Part shown: in pieces, positions 23,519 through 35,290 of the stretch | Position numbering within the stretch: position 1 is the first letter of the stretch | How the letters are laid out: each line of letters begins with the position of its first letter | Source of the DNA: Platycnemis pennipes | Lineage: Eukaryota; Arthropoda; Insecta; Odonata; Platycnemididae | NCBI GenBank assembly: GCA_933228895.1 | Contig: OW121850.1 | Span: forward strand, 30,451,773 to 30,515,772 | Direction: 5' to 3' | DNA: 64,000 nt | Position numbers and translations under genes: made by a program | The notes under the pieces: generated by a model | What the model saw: the letters and a program-made list of their open reading frames with translations, nothing else | The model's database searches: none | What the model was told of the DNA's origin: nothing

Positions 23519-24000
23519 TATCTACTTCTACACGATACCCTGCAAGCCACCGCGAGGGTGTGTGGCAGGGGGTGAAGATCACCAAGCATGCACTACTAAC
23601 ATGCAAACAAGCAACTATAGGGTCTCATGCAACTAGATTGTTAGTATCTATAGTATTTAAGGGGCTAATACATGCATCATGCACTACAACCTACTCTAAA
23701 ATATTTCACCTACCTATCCCTTTGCTATGCTGCCTATTCTGTTCTCTTATATTACGAGGGAAAAATGCCATTTTTAATCTATCAGTACGACAATCTATCT
23801 CTCTAATCTTCTTTATATGGTCGAATCTAGCATAATACGCTGGTGTTTTTAATATTTGCCTAACATGTTCGGTAAAGCTATCCGATTGAATTTTCTCTAA
23901 TAGATTTAATCTGCATACTTTAACCTACGCTCTGATAATGATTCCCACCCTAATTCTTGTATTATTTCTGATACACTACTCAACCTATCGTAACATTCCG
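23519..24000 (-). mobile_element. 5'-truncated LINE (Jockey/CR1-like) with conserved 3' UTR
   Basis: On the minus strand the coding end reads SVSEIIQELGWESLSERR and, after disrupting stops or frameshifts around 23905, continues to AFFPRNIRE. These match the usual non-LTR retrotransposon C-terminus (LGWxxLxxRR and FFPRTIREWN). A 3' UTR follows, with TGCATGATGCATGTATTAG, TGCATGCTTGGTGATC, CACACACCCTCGCGGTGGC and GTATCGTGTAGAAGTAG, ending at about 23519. The same UTR recurs at 33058, 53690 and 63065. This copy is dead, with only the last roughly 80 codons and the UTR retained. Confidence 0.75.
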
Positions 24001-24450
24001 CCAGATCTGCCAGGCATTCAAACCCTTCTCTTGGTCTGCTCTGCTCTCCGCTTCTCCTCAACCACTCCGCCCGTTCCAATCCGATACTTTTTTCACCGCG
24101 AGCGGCCAACAACGCCAGCGGGCAGTGGGGAGGGATTCGGGGCTGCTGCGTCCGTGGTCACTGCCATGACCGGAAGCGTCGTGGAGGAGGTTAGGGCCGC
24201 TGCTGGGCCATCGGCCGGCCCTCTGGGGGCCCAAGAAAGGAGGTGGGAGGAGGATCGAAGTGGGTGAGGGTGTGCAGGGGGCGTGGCGGGAAAGGGGTGG
24301 GGGGATCCAAGGCTTGGTGGGTGGAAGAGTGAGAACCGGGTCCATCGTGAAAATGCGTCTCGATGGCTCCGAGGATTGTTAGCGGAGCAAAGGAATTCAT
24401 TACCGGAATTCGGTTTCCATTACCTGGAAATATCACGGAAATTTCCACTA
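24001..24450. other. GC/CpG-richer block
   Basis: CpG and G-run rich (24160-24330 has repeated GGGG and GTGGG). It adjoins the truncated 5' side of the LINE at 23519-24000. Frames in several phases are open on both strands; none carries a domain. Confidence 0.4.
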
Positions 24451-24639
24451 CTCCCTACTCTTTTCAGCAACCGTAATGCGAGTAAATCTGAATGGGTTTC
24501 GGGTAGGTCTGGACTATAGACTCTAGCCACTTAAGGCTCAGTAGTCAATGAAGGGCACATAAAATGCAGTAATGTTCCAATTCATAAAACAACAATGACA
24601 AAATCTAATTCTTATTCCAAGCATGAATGTGAACATACA

Positions 24640-24669
24640 TCCAGTATATACACACATGTATATACTGGA
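24640..24669. repeat. Perfect 12-bp-arm palindrome
   Basis: TCCAGTATATAC (24640-24651) is perfectly inverted at 24658-24669 around the 6-base loop ACACAT. It lies 55 bp before a larger foldback. Confidence 0.85.
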
Positions 24670-24723
24670 CACTTCTTTGCATAGATAAGCTTTAAACACA
24701 ACAGAAACTCGCTGATGTTAAAG

Positions 24724-24876
24724 TAAGGAGCTTGTATATTCTCTGTTTATCGGGTTCTGCGTCCGCGTATGTTGACTGGGGGTGACAACATACGCGGACG
24801 CAGAACCCGATATGCAGAGAACATCTGAACGACGCCGCGGACGCGGATGCAACCTTCGCACCTAAGGAGCTTGTAT
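24724..24876. mobile_element. GC-rich foldback between 14-bp direct repeats
   Basis: The arms at 24740-24774 and 24786-24820 (35 bp, about two mismatches) surround an 11-base loop, ACTGGGGGTGA. The arms are CpG-rich (TTCTGCGTCCGCGTATGTTG) in an AT-rich neighbourhood. The identical 14-mer TAAGGAGCTTGTAT occurs at 24724-24737 and 24863-24876, bracketing a 125-bp segment. This looks like an insertion with a target duplication, or a template-switch product. No coding capacity. Confidence 0.75.
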
Positions 24877-27149
24877 TTTGCCTCAGATTTAATAACACTT
24901 ATACCAACCTATCTTTTATCGAGATGAGAAGGAAGTATTTGAAGCCCGTCCGATAACCTTTTTCTCACTGGTTATTTTTACTATAGGGACGGAAGTAATA
25001 GTTACAAAGATGTTCTCGAAATGTCTTGAGTGTCAATGAGAAAAAAGAAATTGAGTTCTTTGGGATGATACTGCCATCATTTTGAGGGATAGTGTAATAC
25101 TGATTAGCATCGCACCTGTTTGATAAGCAAAAACAATAACAAGATTGATATGGAGTTATTTTGCACATCTCTCTGGCTTTCGTTGCACAGTAATCCGTTT
25201 GGTATTAAATCTACTTTATGGCTTTGAAATGGGTTGGGGAATCAGTGATCCTTGGTGAAATGTGAATTTTTCTAATTGCAACGCTATAGCATGAAGGGTA
25301 TATGCTTCATGGATTTAGCTATAGAGAGAGGATGAAAATGGAATCACAAATCAGGTTTCATATTTAAAATTGAGATTACAGAGTTTAGTGATGAAATCCA
25401 AATAGTTGGTAGAATAAGACAAAGTAAATATGATGGGAGAGTGAATTTTGCTGCAACCTATCTATAAACTAAATGATCACCGCATGAACAATTTCCAAAT
25501 CTGCTGCCAGAAACATTATTTTCAGTTGTGTTAAATTTATTTTCTTCTGCCCGGAAAAGTACTACTTTAGGAATACCTAATCAATCACTTGTAATACATT
25601 ACTTTGGGCTTGAAATTCATTCAATACTCAACGCTACTCCAATTTTTATTTTTCAGAGCATATTTTGCATTTAATGAAGTACAGATGAATAGGTTCGTGG
25701 ACTATGAATATTATGATGATGGAGTCTTGGAATTTTTATTGTCATGTTTAATATCAAATATACGTACATAATTTTACACAGGTACGCATGTAATCATAGA
25801 GGAAAGAGATTTATCTTCACCTTCGGCAAGCCTATCATCTGTAATACGCCAATATCTAGTATCGATTGAACTTTTTTCTTTTATTTGGATTAGTTTTTTT
25901 ATGAAAATTTCGTGTTTAAACGAAAAATATCATTAAGCTCAATTTAGGAAATTACTGCATTCTTTATATCATTGTTGTCGAAATTGTAATTAATCAAAAG
26001 TTTCATTTTCCAAATTATTTCGTTGCAAAATTAAATTCTTAATAAAAATGTATGTAGGTATCTATAAATCTTTTACACTCTCAATTTCCACTACTAGTTT
26101 TAAATCGATGTCATATTTAATACATTATTAATTTTATTTCGGGATCCGATCGATAACTGAGGCCATTGCATCGTTGAGGGTCGCAGGTAGGTTATGTTTA
26201 CGGTGCAATACTGGATGGATGCCCGGCCGTTTGTAGCAAACGTACCGTCCGACAAATGTATATAGGCATTTTCCTATAGATCAAGGGATCCCTATCTCTT
26301 CCACAGCTGGGACTTCAGACCTTACCTTTTGGATGAATAATTAAATTCATTCTGTTTGTTACTCTTTTACTCTCATCCTATGATGCTCCACTGCGTAACG
26401 CCACATGTTGTAAAATTTGTCCGTATATTAGTATCTTTGCCCATAGTACCCTGGTCTTGAAATAAATCTGATCTTTTAAAAATGTTTTCTTAACAACACA
26501 AGATATGATTGATCTGTTTTTATTCTCTAAAAGATGTGAGCGGATGTATCAGAGGTAAAAGAAATTATACGATGTGATTCCGATTCTTTCATAACTGCCG
26601 CAGTTCAGTTCTCTATCAGTCGGATCGGGCGTTAACACCGGAGGCGCAATTCGTTAAGAGCAAATTAATTCCTACGCCGGGTTTCTTTCCAGCCTTCCTC
26701 CGCTCCCAAGAACACTTATAAACAAATATAAAATACAAATTGCCATCCTACTTCCTATATGGTTTTAATTACGTCAGTCATCATTCAGCTACCCTAGCAA
26801 CACAAACACGTATCACGCTTTGATTGATAGATGTGTTTAGATGTCTCCTATAAATGGTGTACTAGTTTTTTCCTAAGCGACCTGCATTTCCTTACGATGA
26901 TCTGGTAGTAAAAACTATGTAATGTGCAATATTTTAGGCTAGTTTAAAATACTGTGCCCGATGTCTTTTAATTGACGCGGCACAGTACCCTCCAGTTAGA
27001 TGTACTACCTACTGGACTACTAGATCGCCCTCAAACACAGTCTAATATTTAAAAAGGAAAGGTACGGGGACATTGCATGATAATCCTTCTGGAAAATTAA
27101 ACCGCTGCTAATTTTCCGTCGAGTGCGTAGTTAGTAAAAACATTTTGTG
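24877..27149. other. No gene seen; AT-rich spacer
   Basis: About 2.3 kb of AT-rich sequence. Positions 26150-26340 hold a GC-richer stretch (GTGCAATACTGGATGGATGC, TTTGTAGCAAACGTACCGTC) that may be an old SINE, but its boundaries cannot be drawn. Confidence 0.45.
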
Positions 27150-27840
27150 ATTATAGACGGGAGGTGAAGTGTCCGTCTACGGCTCCACGTTTCGCTGGCT
27201 GGCATGAGTTCGTCGGAGACCGCAGAGAGCGGGGAGGGTCTCTCCCGATTCCGGGATGGAAGCCGCACATGCGGCCGGTAATTGGTCGATCTGGAGAAAA
27301 AGTGGGTGTGAACACGGCGGAGGAAACAGTGGGAAGTCAAAAAGGTGGGAGTTGGCTGGGTCACCAGCGGGTGCCGCGGCAGGATCTAAGGCGGGGGGCG
27401 GGGCTGAGGGTGAACCGCGAGCGTCGATCTCGAGATCCCCGGAAAGGAATCGACGGCGGAGGAAGGCGCCCGTTCCTCTTTTGGGGTCAAAGCATGAATT
27501 TACGCATTTATGCATCTCTCCCTCGCCATCGGGAAAGGAGGCCTGTTCGTCACACACGCACGAACCCGCGAAGAATGGAGAGAGAGTTTCGTGTCTTTTT
27601 TTTTTCAGCACTCGGGTGAGAACGAAAGCGAGGTGTTTTTTTTCGACCTTGGATCTCTTGGATTGGAAAATGAACTTCTCGTGGAGCACCTGCTTAAAGG
27701 GGATGTTTCCAGAAAATCCCTCTTTCTCTGCGTTGCTCGCTCGCTCGTCTCATGATCGTGATAATCCTCGGATAATCACAAAAAGTGTAGCCTACCACCT
27801 CCGTCGTCTTCCCTTACGGAAGTTTCGCATTCGGTGAATC
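27150..27840. other. GC/CpG-rich block with multi-phase open frames
   Basis: GC-rich on both strands, with frames of 193 (+), 151 (+) and 170 (-) codons overlapping. Their residues (Arg, Gly, Ser, Pro) track GC content and no domain is visible. The second half has TTTTTTTTT runs inside a frame. It may be a transcribed GC island or first exon. Confidence 0.4.
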
Positions 27841-28445
27841 AAGTAATTGGTAAAGGGTTAGAAAATGTTTGACTTCCATCTGATATTATAGATTTTTGGT
27901 GATTGATATTTCATGCCTCATTGCCTCATCGAACAATGTATTACATTGTTCCATGCTCACGAAAAAAGTTACCTTTTAATTGCGTGTATTTTGATTTAGA
28001 AGTGCTATTTTTTTAAAGTTTGCAGTTTTATCGCACATGTTCAATACATAGAAAAGCATTTATGAATTGATAATCATAGAAGCCTAATATTTTTTCAATC
28101 ATTATTTAGAGCCAAGAATCCAATTACATTAACGAAAATCAATTTCTCATACCTGATAGGATTTGATAATTATGAATTTCATTGGCTCTCTTTCGGTGGT
28201 AGGAGTTAACCTCATAACAGAAAGACTCCAAGCTCATCAACATTTTACAGAAAGTTAACGCCGACCGTTGATTTCTCCAATTGTTCAGTTTTTCAGACAT
28301 GTGCAAATTGTACATTATCCTGCTCTCAATAGTGGTTTGAATACTTGTATACATTTATGAGAAAACAATGAATCTTTTAAAAGTGCACTCCCTGATTTTA
28401 AAAAAATATTCTTTCTTGAAGAAATATCTGTCAACGCATTCCTAT
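27841..28445. other. No gene seen; AT-rich spacer
   Basis: Contains a short perfect hairpin GAACAATGTA/TACATTGTTC at 27931-27951. Confidence 0.5.
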
Positions 28446-28570
28446 CCAACGTGCCTGCTTTGTTGGTGGCGAGCTAAATCTTTCGCTCGGTAGTCCATTT
28501 TTCGCGCGTTCAAGTCACCTTTTTTGTGATTCAGTAGATTGATGTGGTTGTTCATCAAAATAGAATTATT
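28446..28570 (+). mobile_element. Possible SINE head
   Basis: TTGGTGGCGAGCTAAATC followed by CGCGTTCAAGTCACC has the spacing of degraded A and B boxes of a tRNA-derived promoter. The body is not clearly alignable with the other SINEs here, so this is tentative. Confidence 0.3.
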
Positions 28571-29560
28571 TATTGCTGGTTGCGATCGGTCACGTGTAAT
28601 ATTGATTTAAACTAGGAACTTGTGATTCTTTATCTTTTCTTTCATTAGTGTTTGTTTCAATCACGAATACGTTGCAAATATGGGTGATTTATCAATCACA
28701 GTTCAAATTTAAACGACGGAGTGTTTGAAAAGAATGTTTCATATCGGAAAAATTCATAACACGAATTATGAGAAAGCACTATAAGCTCATTAAGTAGAGA
28801 AAAAATGGCCTTAGTAAAGTATAATTTCCATTATTTTGCGCAAAATAGTAGGATAACAAGGATATGCTTAGTTTAATTCGCAAAGGTTACAGCGGAGTTA
28901 ATTATGTCATATGAACCACAACAAATCTTGTATTTATAACCTTTTCCTCTGATTTTCTGAAAAGCGGCTACAATACCTTAGATGTGTAAATAATGAGTGA
29001 GAAGGTAATTGCTAATCTCCTAGGTTGACATCTCATCCATAGGACGATGGCGAAATTATTGCTATTCCACACAAACAGATGTAAAATATTTACAAAACAT
29101 TTTTAATACTTCCATGTCCATAAAATATCTATAAAACGTATCCTCTCTGGATTGCAGGATAGCAAAAGTGAAACAATAAGGAAAGGAGATTTGAGATCGT
29201 AGATAAAAATATCATGCTTACTTACCAGAAAAAATGTGAGTGATATCAGAAAATCTTAGAAGGCCAATTGGGTGTCACTCAGATTCTTATGGCACCAAAT
29301 CCACTGGATGCAACGGAGAAATATAACAAAATGTACACTTTTATGTATTCCAATCCACTAATGGAGCTCCGATCCGTCACTTGCTGAGAAAACGGATTAT
29401 TTCCCGACTAGTTTGGCTTCTTTCTCATCCAATGGATCAATTTATCAGGTGACTCAAACACCACGAGCGCCGGCGAACATTTACTCCTGGGCAAAACAGC
29501 AACACCGTTAGGGAACCACTACAGTCACCACCTCATCCACCGCGTGCACAAATCAATTCT
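28571..29560. other. No gene seen; AT-rich spacer
   Basis: Low-complexity AT-rich sequence; GC rises from about 29450. Confidence 0.5.
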
Positions 29561-29779
29561 TGGCAGCCCCTCAGCAAAATGTTCCTTGCATGAACCGACG
29601 AAGGAATTTCTTCTCCCAGACCCCTCCCTCGCCGTCAGGATCCAACGCGAGATGAGAACGCTGTTCTAAAACAAATACACACCCTGCAATCCGGAAACGA
29701 GTTAAGATCGCCTCAGTCTTCCAGCAAGGATGTCCAGGGGAACAAGCAAGAGATTGCACCGCACTGAATAAAATTTGAA

Positions 29780-30180
29780 GAATGTTTTCCCGACGCACTC
29801 GTCCCTCTTCTACTTGGACGAAAACGGACTCGATACGAGAACAAAACCTGAGTTTTGCGGAGTTATCGCGAACTCTAGCGACACGCCTCTCCCGTCGCTC
29901 CTTGGTAGGGTGTCCGTTGGTTTTCTTTCAAAAACAAGGAAATATCCTTCCACTCTCTCGCGCACAAAACAAGTAAACAGCGGAGCGCACACGCGTCCGA
30001 AAAGCGCGCGCTTCCCAAGCAATATATTGGCGTCCGCGGAAATAAAAACAAAAGCGGCCCGCGGGGCGCACCGGCCGAGTCGTCGTTTCGCCCGCTCTCC
30101 CTCCGGACACAAGCGCTCCACTTCCCCTTTTTCTCACTCTTTCTCTCCCTCTCTCTCTCTCAGTGGCCTATCTTAACCGT
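29780..30180. promoter_or_regulatory. CpG-dense promoter candidate
   Basis: Between about 29980 and 30125 there are roughly two dozen CpGs in about 145 bases, far above the surrounding sequence. A CT-rich tract follows and ends in CTCTCTCTCAGTGGCC (about 30147-30168), where TCAGT resembles an arthropod initiator. A 133-codon plus frame and a 103-codon minus frame are both open here, for compositional reasons. The direction of transcription is not established. Confidence 0.35.
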
Positions 30181-30600
30181 CGCTCCGCTCACCAACGTCT
30201 GACAGGCCTACCAGCTTGTATCCCATTACGAAGCGAGAAACGTGCCCCCACCCTCCCTTCCCCTCCCTTGAGGAGCGCGCTAAACCGAGGGGGCTCTCCC
30301 AAGCGGACCTCCCCCTACCTCCTCCCCTCCCTCCGCCGCTTGTCCCATCCTCCCACTCCGCCCCCTCCCTTCCTCCGGGACGTCATCCCACCTTTCTCCC
30401 ATGCCCCCTCCCTCCTTCCCCTTTCCCCCACCTCTTTCTCCGTCCCGCCCTTGTGCTCTTCCGACCTCCCCCACTGCGCAGGAGTGAACGAGATTCAAGG
30501 GCCCCCTCCCCGACTACCCCCTTTCCCACACCGATGGATGGGTGGAGGGTGGGTGGGCATATTTCCCACCCTTCCCCACTCAATACTCCACTGAACTCGA
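30181..30600. other. Pyrimidine-rich GC block
   Basis: Long runs of CCCC/CCCTCC on the plus strand give dense G-runs on the minus strand (30235-30580), with quadruplex potential. Overlapping Pro/Ser-rich frames (143 and 147 codons) are judged compositional. Confidence 0.45.
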
Positions 30601-31827
30601 TTGCCATCAATAGAAAAAGAAACATTATGAAATTCCATTCAGGATGCCAACTCAAATAATAAACTTGCTGTTTTTTTATCCACAGCTCAACAGACCTGCG
30701 GGAGCCTTGGCTTCCTCTGTAATGTACGTACCTCCACAGCGAACTAATTCTTGCCTTCTATCTCTCTCTCTCTCTCCACCTTAATACTCCCTTTGACTTC
30801 GGATCCTCCTCAACATTCTACCTTCATCTCTTCTAGGGTTCTTCCTTTCCCCCTGGTCGCTTCCATTTTGCTACTAAGAAGTATTATGGGAATTCCGCTC
30901 CCCTCCAATGTATCCACTTGCTCTAGCCATGCCATTCGTAGTGACTTTAAGAATAGGTATACCTGCATCCTCCCCCTCCAATATTTCCTTTATTTTCCAT
31001 TCCATTCTATTTCTCAGAATTTCTCCTCCTTACTCTGTTGCTGCGTTTTACCTTGATAGTACTTTTAGTCGCCCAAACACTTTTGTACAAATTGGAACCA
31101 ATGTTAGTTCGTGGTTGGATTACTATCTCAATTCTTAGCTTTCGCGTGCAGTTCAGATACTGCTTACCATAATCAGAAATTAATAAGCAGCAAGAGACGC
31201 ACAAAATCAACTTCAGCTATGTTCTATCATTGCATTCGCGCTTGAACTTCAGAAAGGAGTTCAGACTAATGATGTAGCACCTTCCGGTTTTGCACCGGGT
31301 GGTAGCGTTGATATACGCCGCGACGTTCCGACTGCTGAGTCATTGTTTTAGGGTTGAAGACGATACCTGATCACTTCTGCCATCGTGTGTAATGCTATAT
31401 ACGATGGTAGAATCAGATATCTCAATGTCACTGCATTTCAATGCTATCACCCGGTGGGATATCGGGAAGCTCTTCTTCATCAGCATTCGCCGTGAAAGTT
31501 TACTGTTTTTCTTCAGGTAAAACCCTATTTCTTACCTTTTCCCGAATACAATGCAGAGAAGTAGTTGGTATTTTGTGATACCTACTTATCTTATTCGAAA
31601 TAAGACTAAATGTTTCTAGACCAAATATGGTATAGCGAGATAGCACACTATAATGCTTGCTAGACATGATAAAGTTCTCCTTATCCTCCTTTATTTTTAC
31701 TCCCTACTCTCATCCTATTTGCAAATATAGCATTTCTTCTGGCTCTTTTCATCTCCGACTACTTTGTTTTTGCATTCTTCACCTATTTCTCAAATATCCA
31801 TGTATTTCCACCCTCGCTGAGATTAGA
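30601..31827. other. No gene seen; pyrimidine-rich then AT-rich
   Basis: A (CT)n run lies near 30760-30776. No domain is visible in the short frames. Confidence 0.5.
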
Positions 31828-32062
31828 TTAGTGTGGTAGCTAGAGTATTTGCTCCCCAGGGCCCGAGTTCGATTCCCGACTGAGATTTTTCATTGCTTTA
31901 TGTCCCCACTTGGATGACGTAAGTAGAGCACTTCAAGTGAAGTGCATATATACTTCGTCCATCGGATGGGACGTTAAACTGAGGATCCTTTGATGCCTTA
32001 CTTTAAGAGTTTGTTCATGCCGGTACCATGTTTTTCACCACCATGTCGGTGTTCACTCTCAT
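31828..32062 (+). mobile_element. tRNA-derived SINE, well conserved
   Basis: An A-box-like TAGCTAGAG (31837-31845) and B-box AGTTCGATTCC (31866-31876) lie about 20 bases apart, as in tRNA-type internal promoters. The body carries TTTTTCATTGCTTTATG, CCCCACTTGG, CTTCGTCCATCGGATGGGAC, GTTAAACTGAGG and then a 3' segment. This copy is the best reference for the family in this window and its promoter looks near intact. Confidence 0.75.
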
Positions 32063-33057
32063 TCAGTCCAAATATGGATTGATAATCATTTGATTACCTA
32101 CTTTCCTGCGAAATGAATTATCCAAGGCAAGATTGATATTACTCAACAATTATACGTATTCCGCATACATTACGGGATGTTAATACGAACATAAATTCAG
32201 TTTTGATACTCAAAAACCTTCAGGCTTCTCTTTGATGGGTTTGAAATACTATGGAAAGCAGTGGGATTAAATAAACCCACGTGTACTAATTTATCCGGAT
32301 TAAAAACGTTCTCACCAGTTCAAAATGCTCACGATTGTTGTTTGGCACCCACTGATGAAGCCAAAAGAAGTTAGTGTGGTTTCTTGTGGTTTCAAATATC
32401 GAATAGTGGGATAAATGGAATTATTTCCTTTCTCAAATAGAAACAGCATGCCTCTCTGTCCTCACCAACAAATTTTTTTTTTCACACGGGCAAAAATCGA
32501 TTATGTCCTTTACAAAATTTAGTAGTTTATGGTATCAGTAATCATCAAAGGTCCTCCATAGCAAGGACGTATTATATGAATTCAAAATTAATCTTCACCA
32601 TGGCATTTGCTGAGACCTTAAAAGAAGAACTACTATAACAAATTAAAAGAATTTTCCAGTAATAATTTGTAGTGAAGTTTTATGAGAAAATAAAATGATG
32701 ACGGAAAATAACCATATGCCTTGTTGTTCTGCGTTTTATAGATTTTAGCTGATCATCTAGTGTATTTTTGAGCTTGTTTAAGCTGTTTATTTCACTTCAG
32801 CGGATAGCTTTGATAGTTTATTTATTTATTCTACTTTTCCTCATTTTTATTTTGCTTCAATGTTAAAAATAAACGCGAGGGGTCCACCGGTTAAGGTGTG
32901 ACTTTCAGTTACCGTTATGCATATAAACCTATGCCTCACAAAATTTTGATGAATTTATCACGGTGTAGGAGAGATGTGACAGCATTACCTGCACAGATGC
33001 CTCAGTCTGGAATATGCATGCAAATGTACTTTAGAACTTTAATAAAATTTTCCCCAG
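32063..33057. other. No gene seen; AT-rich spacer
   Basis: AT-rich with no recognisable frames or repeats. Confidence 0.5.
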
Positions 33058-33226
33058 TACTATAAGAGAAGAGAATAGGCAGCATAGCATAGAGATAGGT
33101 AGGGGAAATATTTTAGAGTAGTCTGTAGTGCATGATGCATGTATTAACAACCAATCTCTTATTACCATGTAGATACTAATTCCAGTTGTCTGAGACCGTA
33201 TAGTAGCATGTTTGCGTGTATATAGT
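33058..33226 (+). mobile_element. LINE 3' UTR fragment (family of 23519-24000)
   Basis: Shares GAGAATAGGCAGCATAGC, GATAGGTAGG, AAATATTTTAGAGTAG, GTAGTGCATGATGCATGT and AGACCGTATAGTAGCATG, in order, with the minus strand of 23519-23760. It is truncated before the CTCGCGGTGGC motif that ends the full copies. Confidence 0.8.
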
Positions 33227-34072
33227 GTAGAAACTCGATATTTTATCTTCGCTGAAAGACTTTAAAATAATGTCGACATAATAGAAGTGAATAAAGACAA
33301 TAAACAATAAAGAGGTAACTCGCACGAAGAGCGTAGCTTTTATTGATGGGGAAAATTGATATTTTAGATCCATTGTGATGAAGTAAGGATAAGATTTCAT
33401 CGCTGGAGAATATCGCCACCAAAATTGAATTACGTCACCCTTGCTCTCACGATAAATCATATTCTAAAAAATAATAGGCACAATATATTATGCTTTCAAA
33501 GGGGAAAGAAAAAATATGAAACGTCGATAAGATTTCCTCCTCAAGACCGGATGGAAACTGCGTCACATGTGGGATAAAAAGGAAAGTGCGTGAGACACAA
33601 GTTTTTGTTCTTCGCTCCGAAGCGACGAGTTTTTGCCCGCCATCGTCGGCTCACTTTCCGCCTTTTGCGGCAGGCACTTGCGAGATGGAGTAATCACTCC
33701 GTCCACAACGTGTCGTTAATTGCGATGGAAATGAGTCACTAAGAGCCATACATATAAAAGAAAAGGTACCGAAAAAAGTGCAAATTGGAGCCAAAAAATT
33801 ATATATTTACAGGAGATAAATGTTGATTTCTCTTTCTCGCGATGCAGTATTGAAGTGACTGCTCCATTTCGTTAAACTTTTTGAGTTAGTACTTTAGTTT
33901 GGAGTGACAGGCTTAGATAAAAGAAGTTCAAGGTCATTGAGAAAACGTATTATCCATCAGCCATGGTATACATAGCCATAACCAGATAACCATTAACCAG
34001 CTGTCGTTATAAAAAAAAATCCTATGTATTAGAGAGTCTAAATTAAGATTATTTCAATCGAATTTTAAACTC
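33227..34072. other. No gene seen
   Basis: A short GC-richer stretch lies at 33540-33740 (CGAAGCGACGAG, TTTTGCGGCAGGC); otherwise AT-rich. Confidence 0.5.
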
Positions 34073-34075
34073 TAA

Positions 34076-34437
34076 ATCCCGTTTCACACGTTACTTGATC
34101 CAGCACAAGACCTAGTGCGCTAGCCGCTACTTGATGTTGGGGACGGAATCTAGTATGATTGGAACGGTCCTGGGAGGTTTCACACTATCATCGACCTTGT
34201 GCTTGCTATGAATCGGTTATTCCATATGATTCCATACTAATTAAAAAAAAGAGAAGTTCGCACAGCGTCTGTAACGTGACTTGATTGGTCGATGGCTACT
34301 TGGCTACTAGGTCCTACTAGAAATCTAGTTCCGCAACAAGTATGAAATCCAGTAGCTCAGCGAGTATACTAGCTAGCATGCTTGCCAGCCAGTATACTGG
34401 TTCCGTTCCCTGGATCAAGTATCGTGTGAAACGGGCT
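34076..34437. mobile_element. Non-autonomous PIF/Harbinger-like MITE
   Basis: A 362-bp element with terminal inverted repeats of about 28 bp and two mismatches, opening ATCCCGTTTCACACG on the left and AGCCCGTTTCACACG when the right end is inverted. The trinucleotide TAA lies immediately outside both ends (34073-34075 and 34438-34440), fitting the 3-bp TWA duplication of PIF/Harbinger elements. No transposase is encoded. A family transposase elsewhere in the genome would be needed for movement. Confidence 0.75.
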
Positions 34438-34639
34438 TAAGATTGATTGCTATGTTTTGTGTTTATTGTCATGGCTACCTGGATAATCACTGTAAAATTA
34501 CTATAAAAGCTTTGCGATTACATGCTAAGTGTCCAAGGATATACCTAAAACAATTGCCCTCATGCGTTGTGTATGCGGGCATGCAAGGAGTTCCGATGAT
34601 GCAATGAGGTGACAGAATGTGGAGAATAGGAGGTGGGGT

Positions 34640-35290
34640 CCGGCTAACAAAGGGACTTACGCCTCTATACCGCGGAACTTGCCTTGCATACCTCCAGCAG
34701 GTTTCTGGTCGCGATTGACAATCGAAAAGGGTCGTTCGATTATCGAGGTCAATGGAATGAATAATGCAAAATACGGCGAGGGAGCTTGAAGAGGAAAAAA
34801 AGTTCGGGTCGTTCGATGAATCGAGAGGAGATGGGTCATGGGGAAGAGCGGCAGACCATCATCGCTTGAGCGGTCTCGTTTCGGAAAAAAAATGACGGAC
34901 GATAGAGCACGGGCAGGTGTGAGGGCAGGCGAAAGGTCAAATGATGGAACATAAAGCAAGCGAGGTTCGATGTGGGTTGTACATGCCATCATTACTAAGC
35001 GAGAGGAAATGTCAATGGCCGACAATGCGTAATTGGACGATGAAACAATTGGTACCGCTTGTCCTCTTTCTCACACTGATGAGCCTTCGATATAGGCAGT
35101 ATACGGGGTTCTCCACAACGGAGACCTGACACCGTTCGTCTCGTCACCCTGTCGATCTCAGTGCGAACTGGATGAGGGACCGAAATCCTACCAGTGTGGA
35201 TGACCTCTTTTTATGCCGATGAGTGGGCCAGCTCGCCTACGGGGGGCGAGTTCAATTTAAGGAGGTTGGCTCGCGACTGCTTGAGTCAAG
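34640..35290. other. GC-richer block
   Basis: A 122-codon minus frame and short plus frames overlap without domains. The block ends near GGGGGGCGAGTTCAATTTAAGG. Similar to the other GC blocks. Confidence 0.4.

Noticed and set aside
26150..26340. Possible SINE
   Set aside because: GC-richer and repeat-like, but no A/B box pair or match to the SINE bodies here could be drawn.
26611..26650. Initiator-like TATCAGTCGG
   Set aside because: The +28 position does not match a downstream promoter element and no other promoter signal is near.
27177..27837. 193- and 170-codon overlapping frames
   Set aside because: Opposite strands are open at once in a GC-rich block, without recognisable motifs or splice signals.
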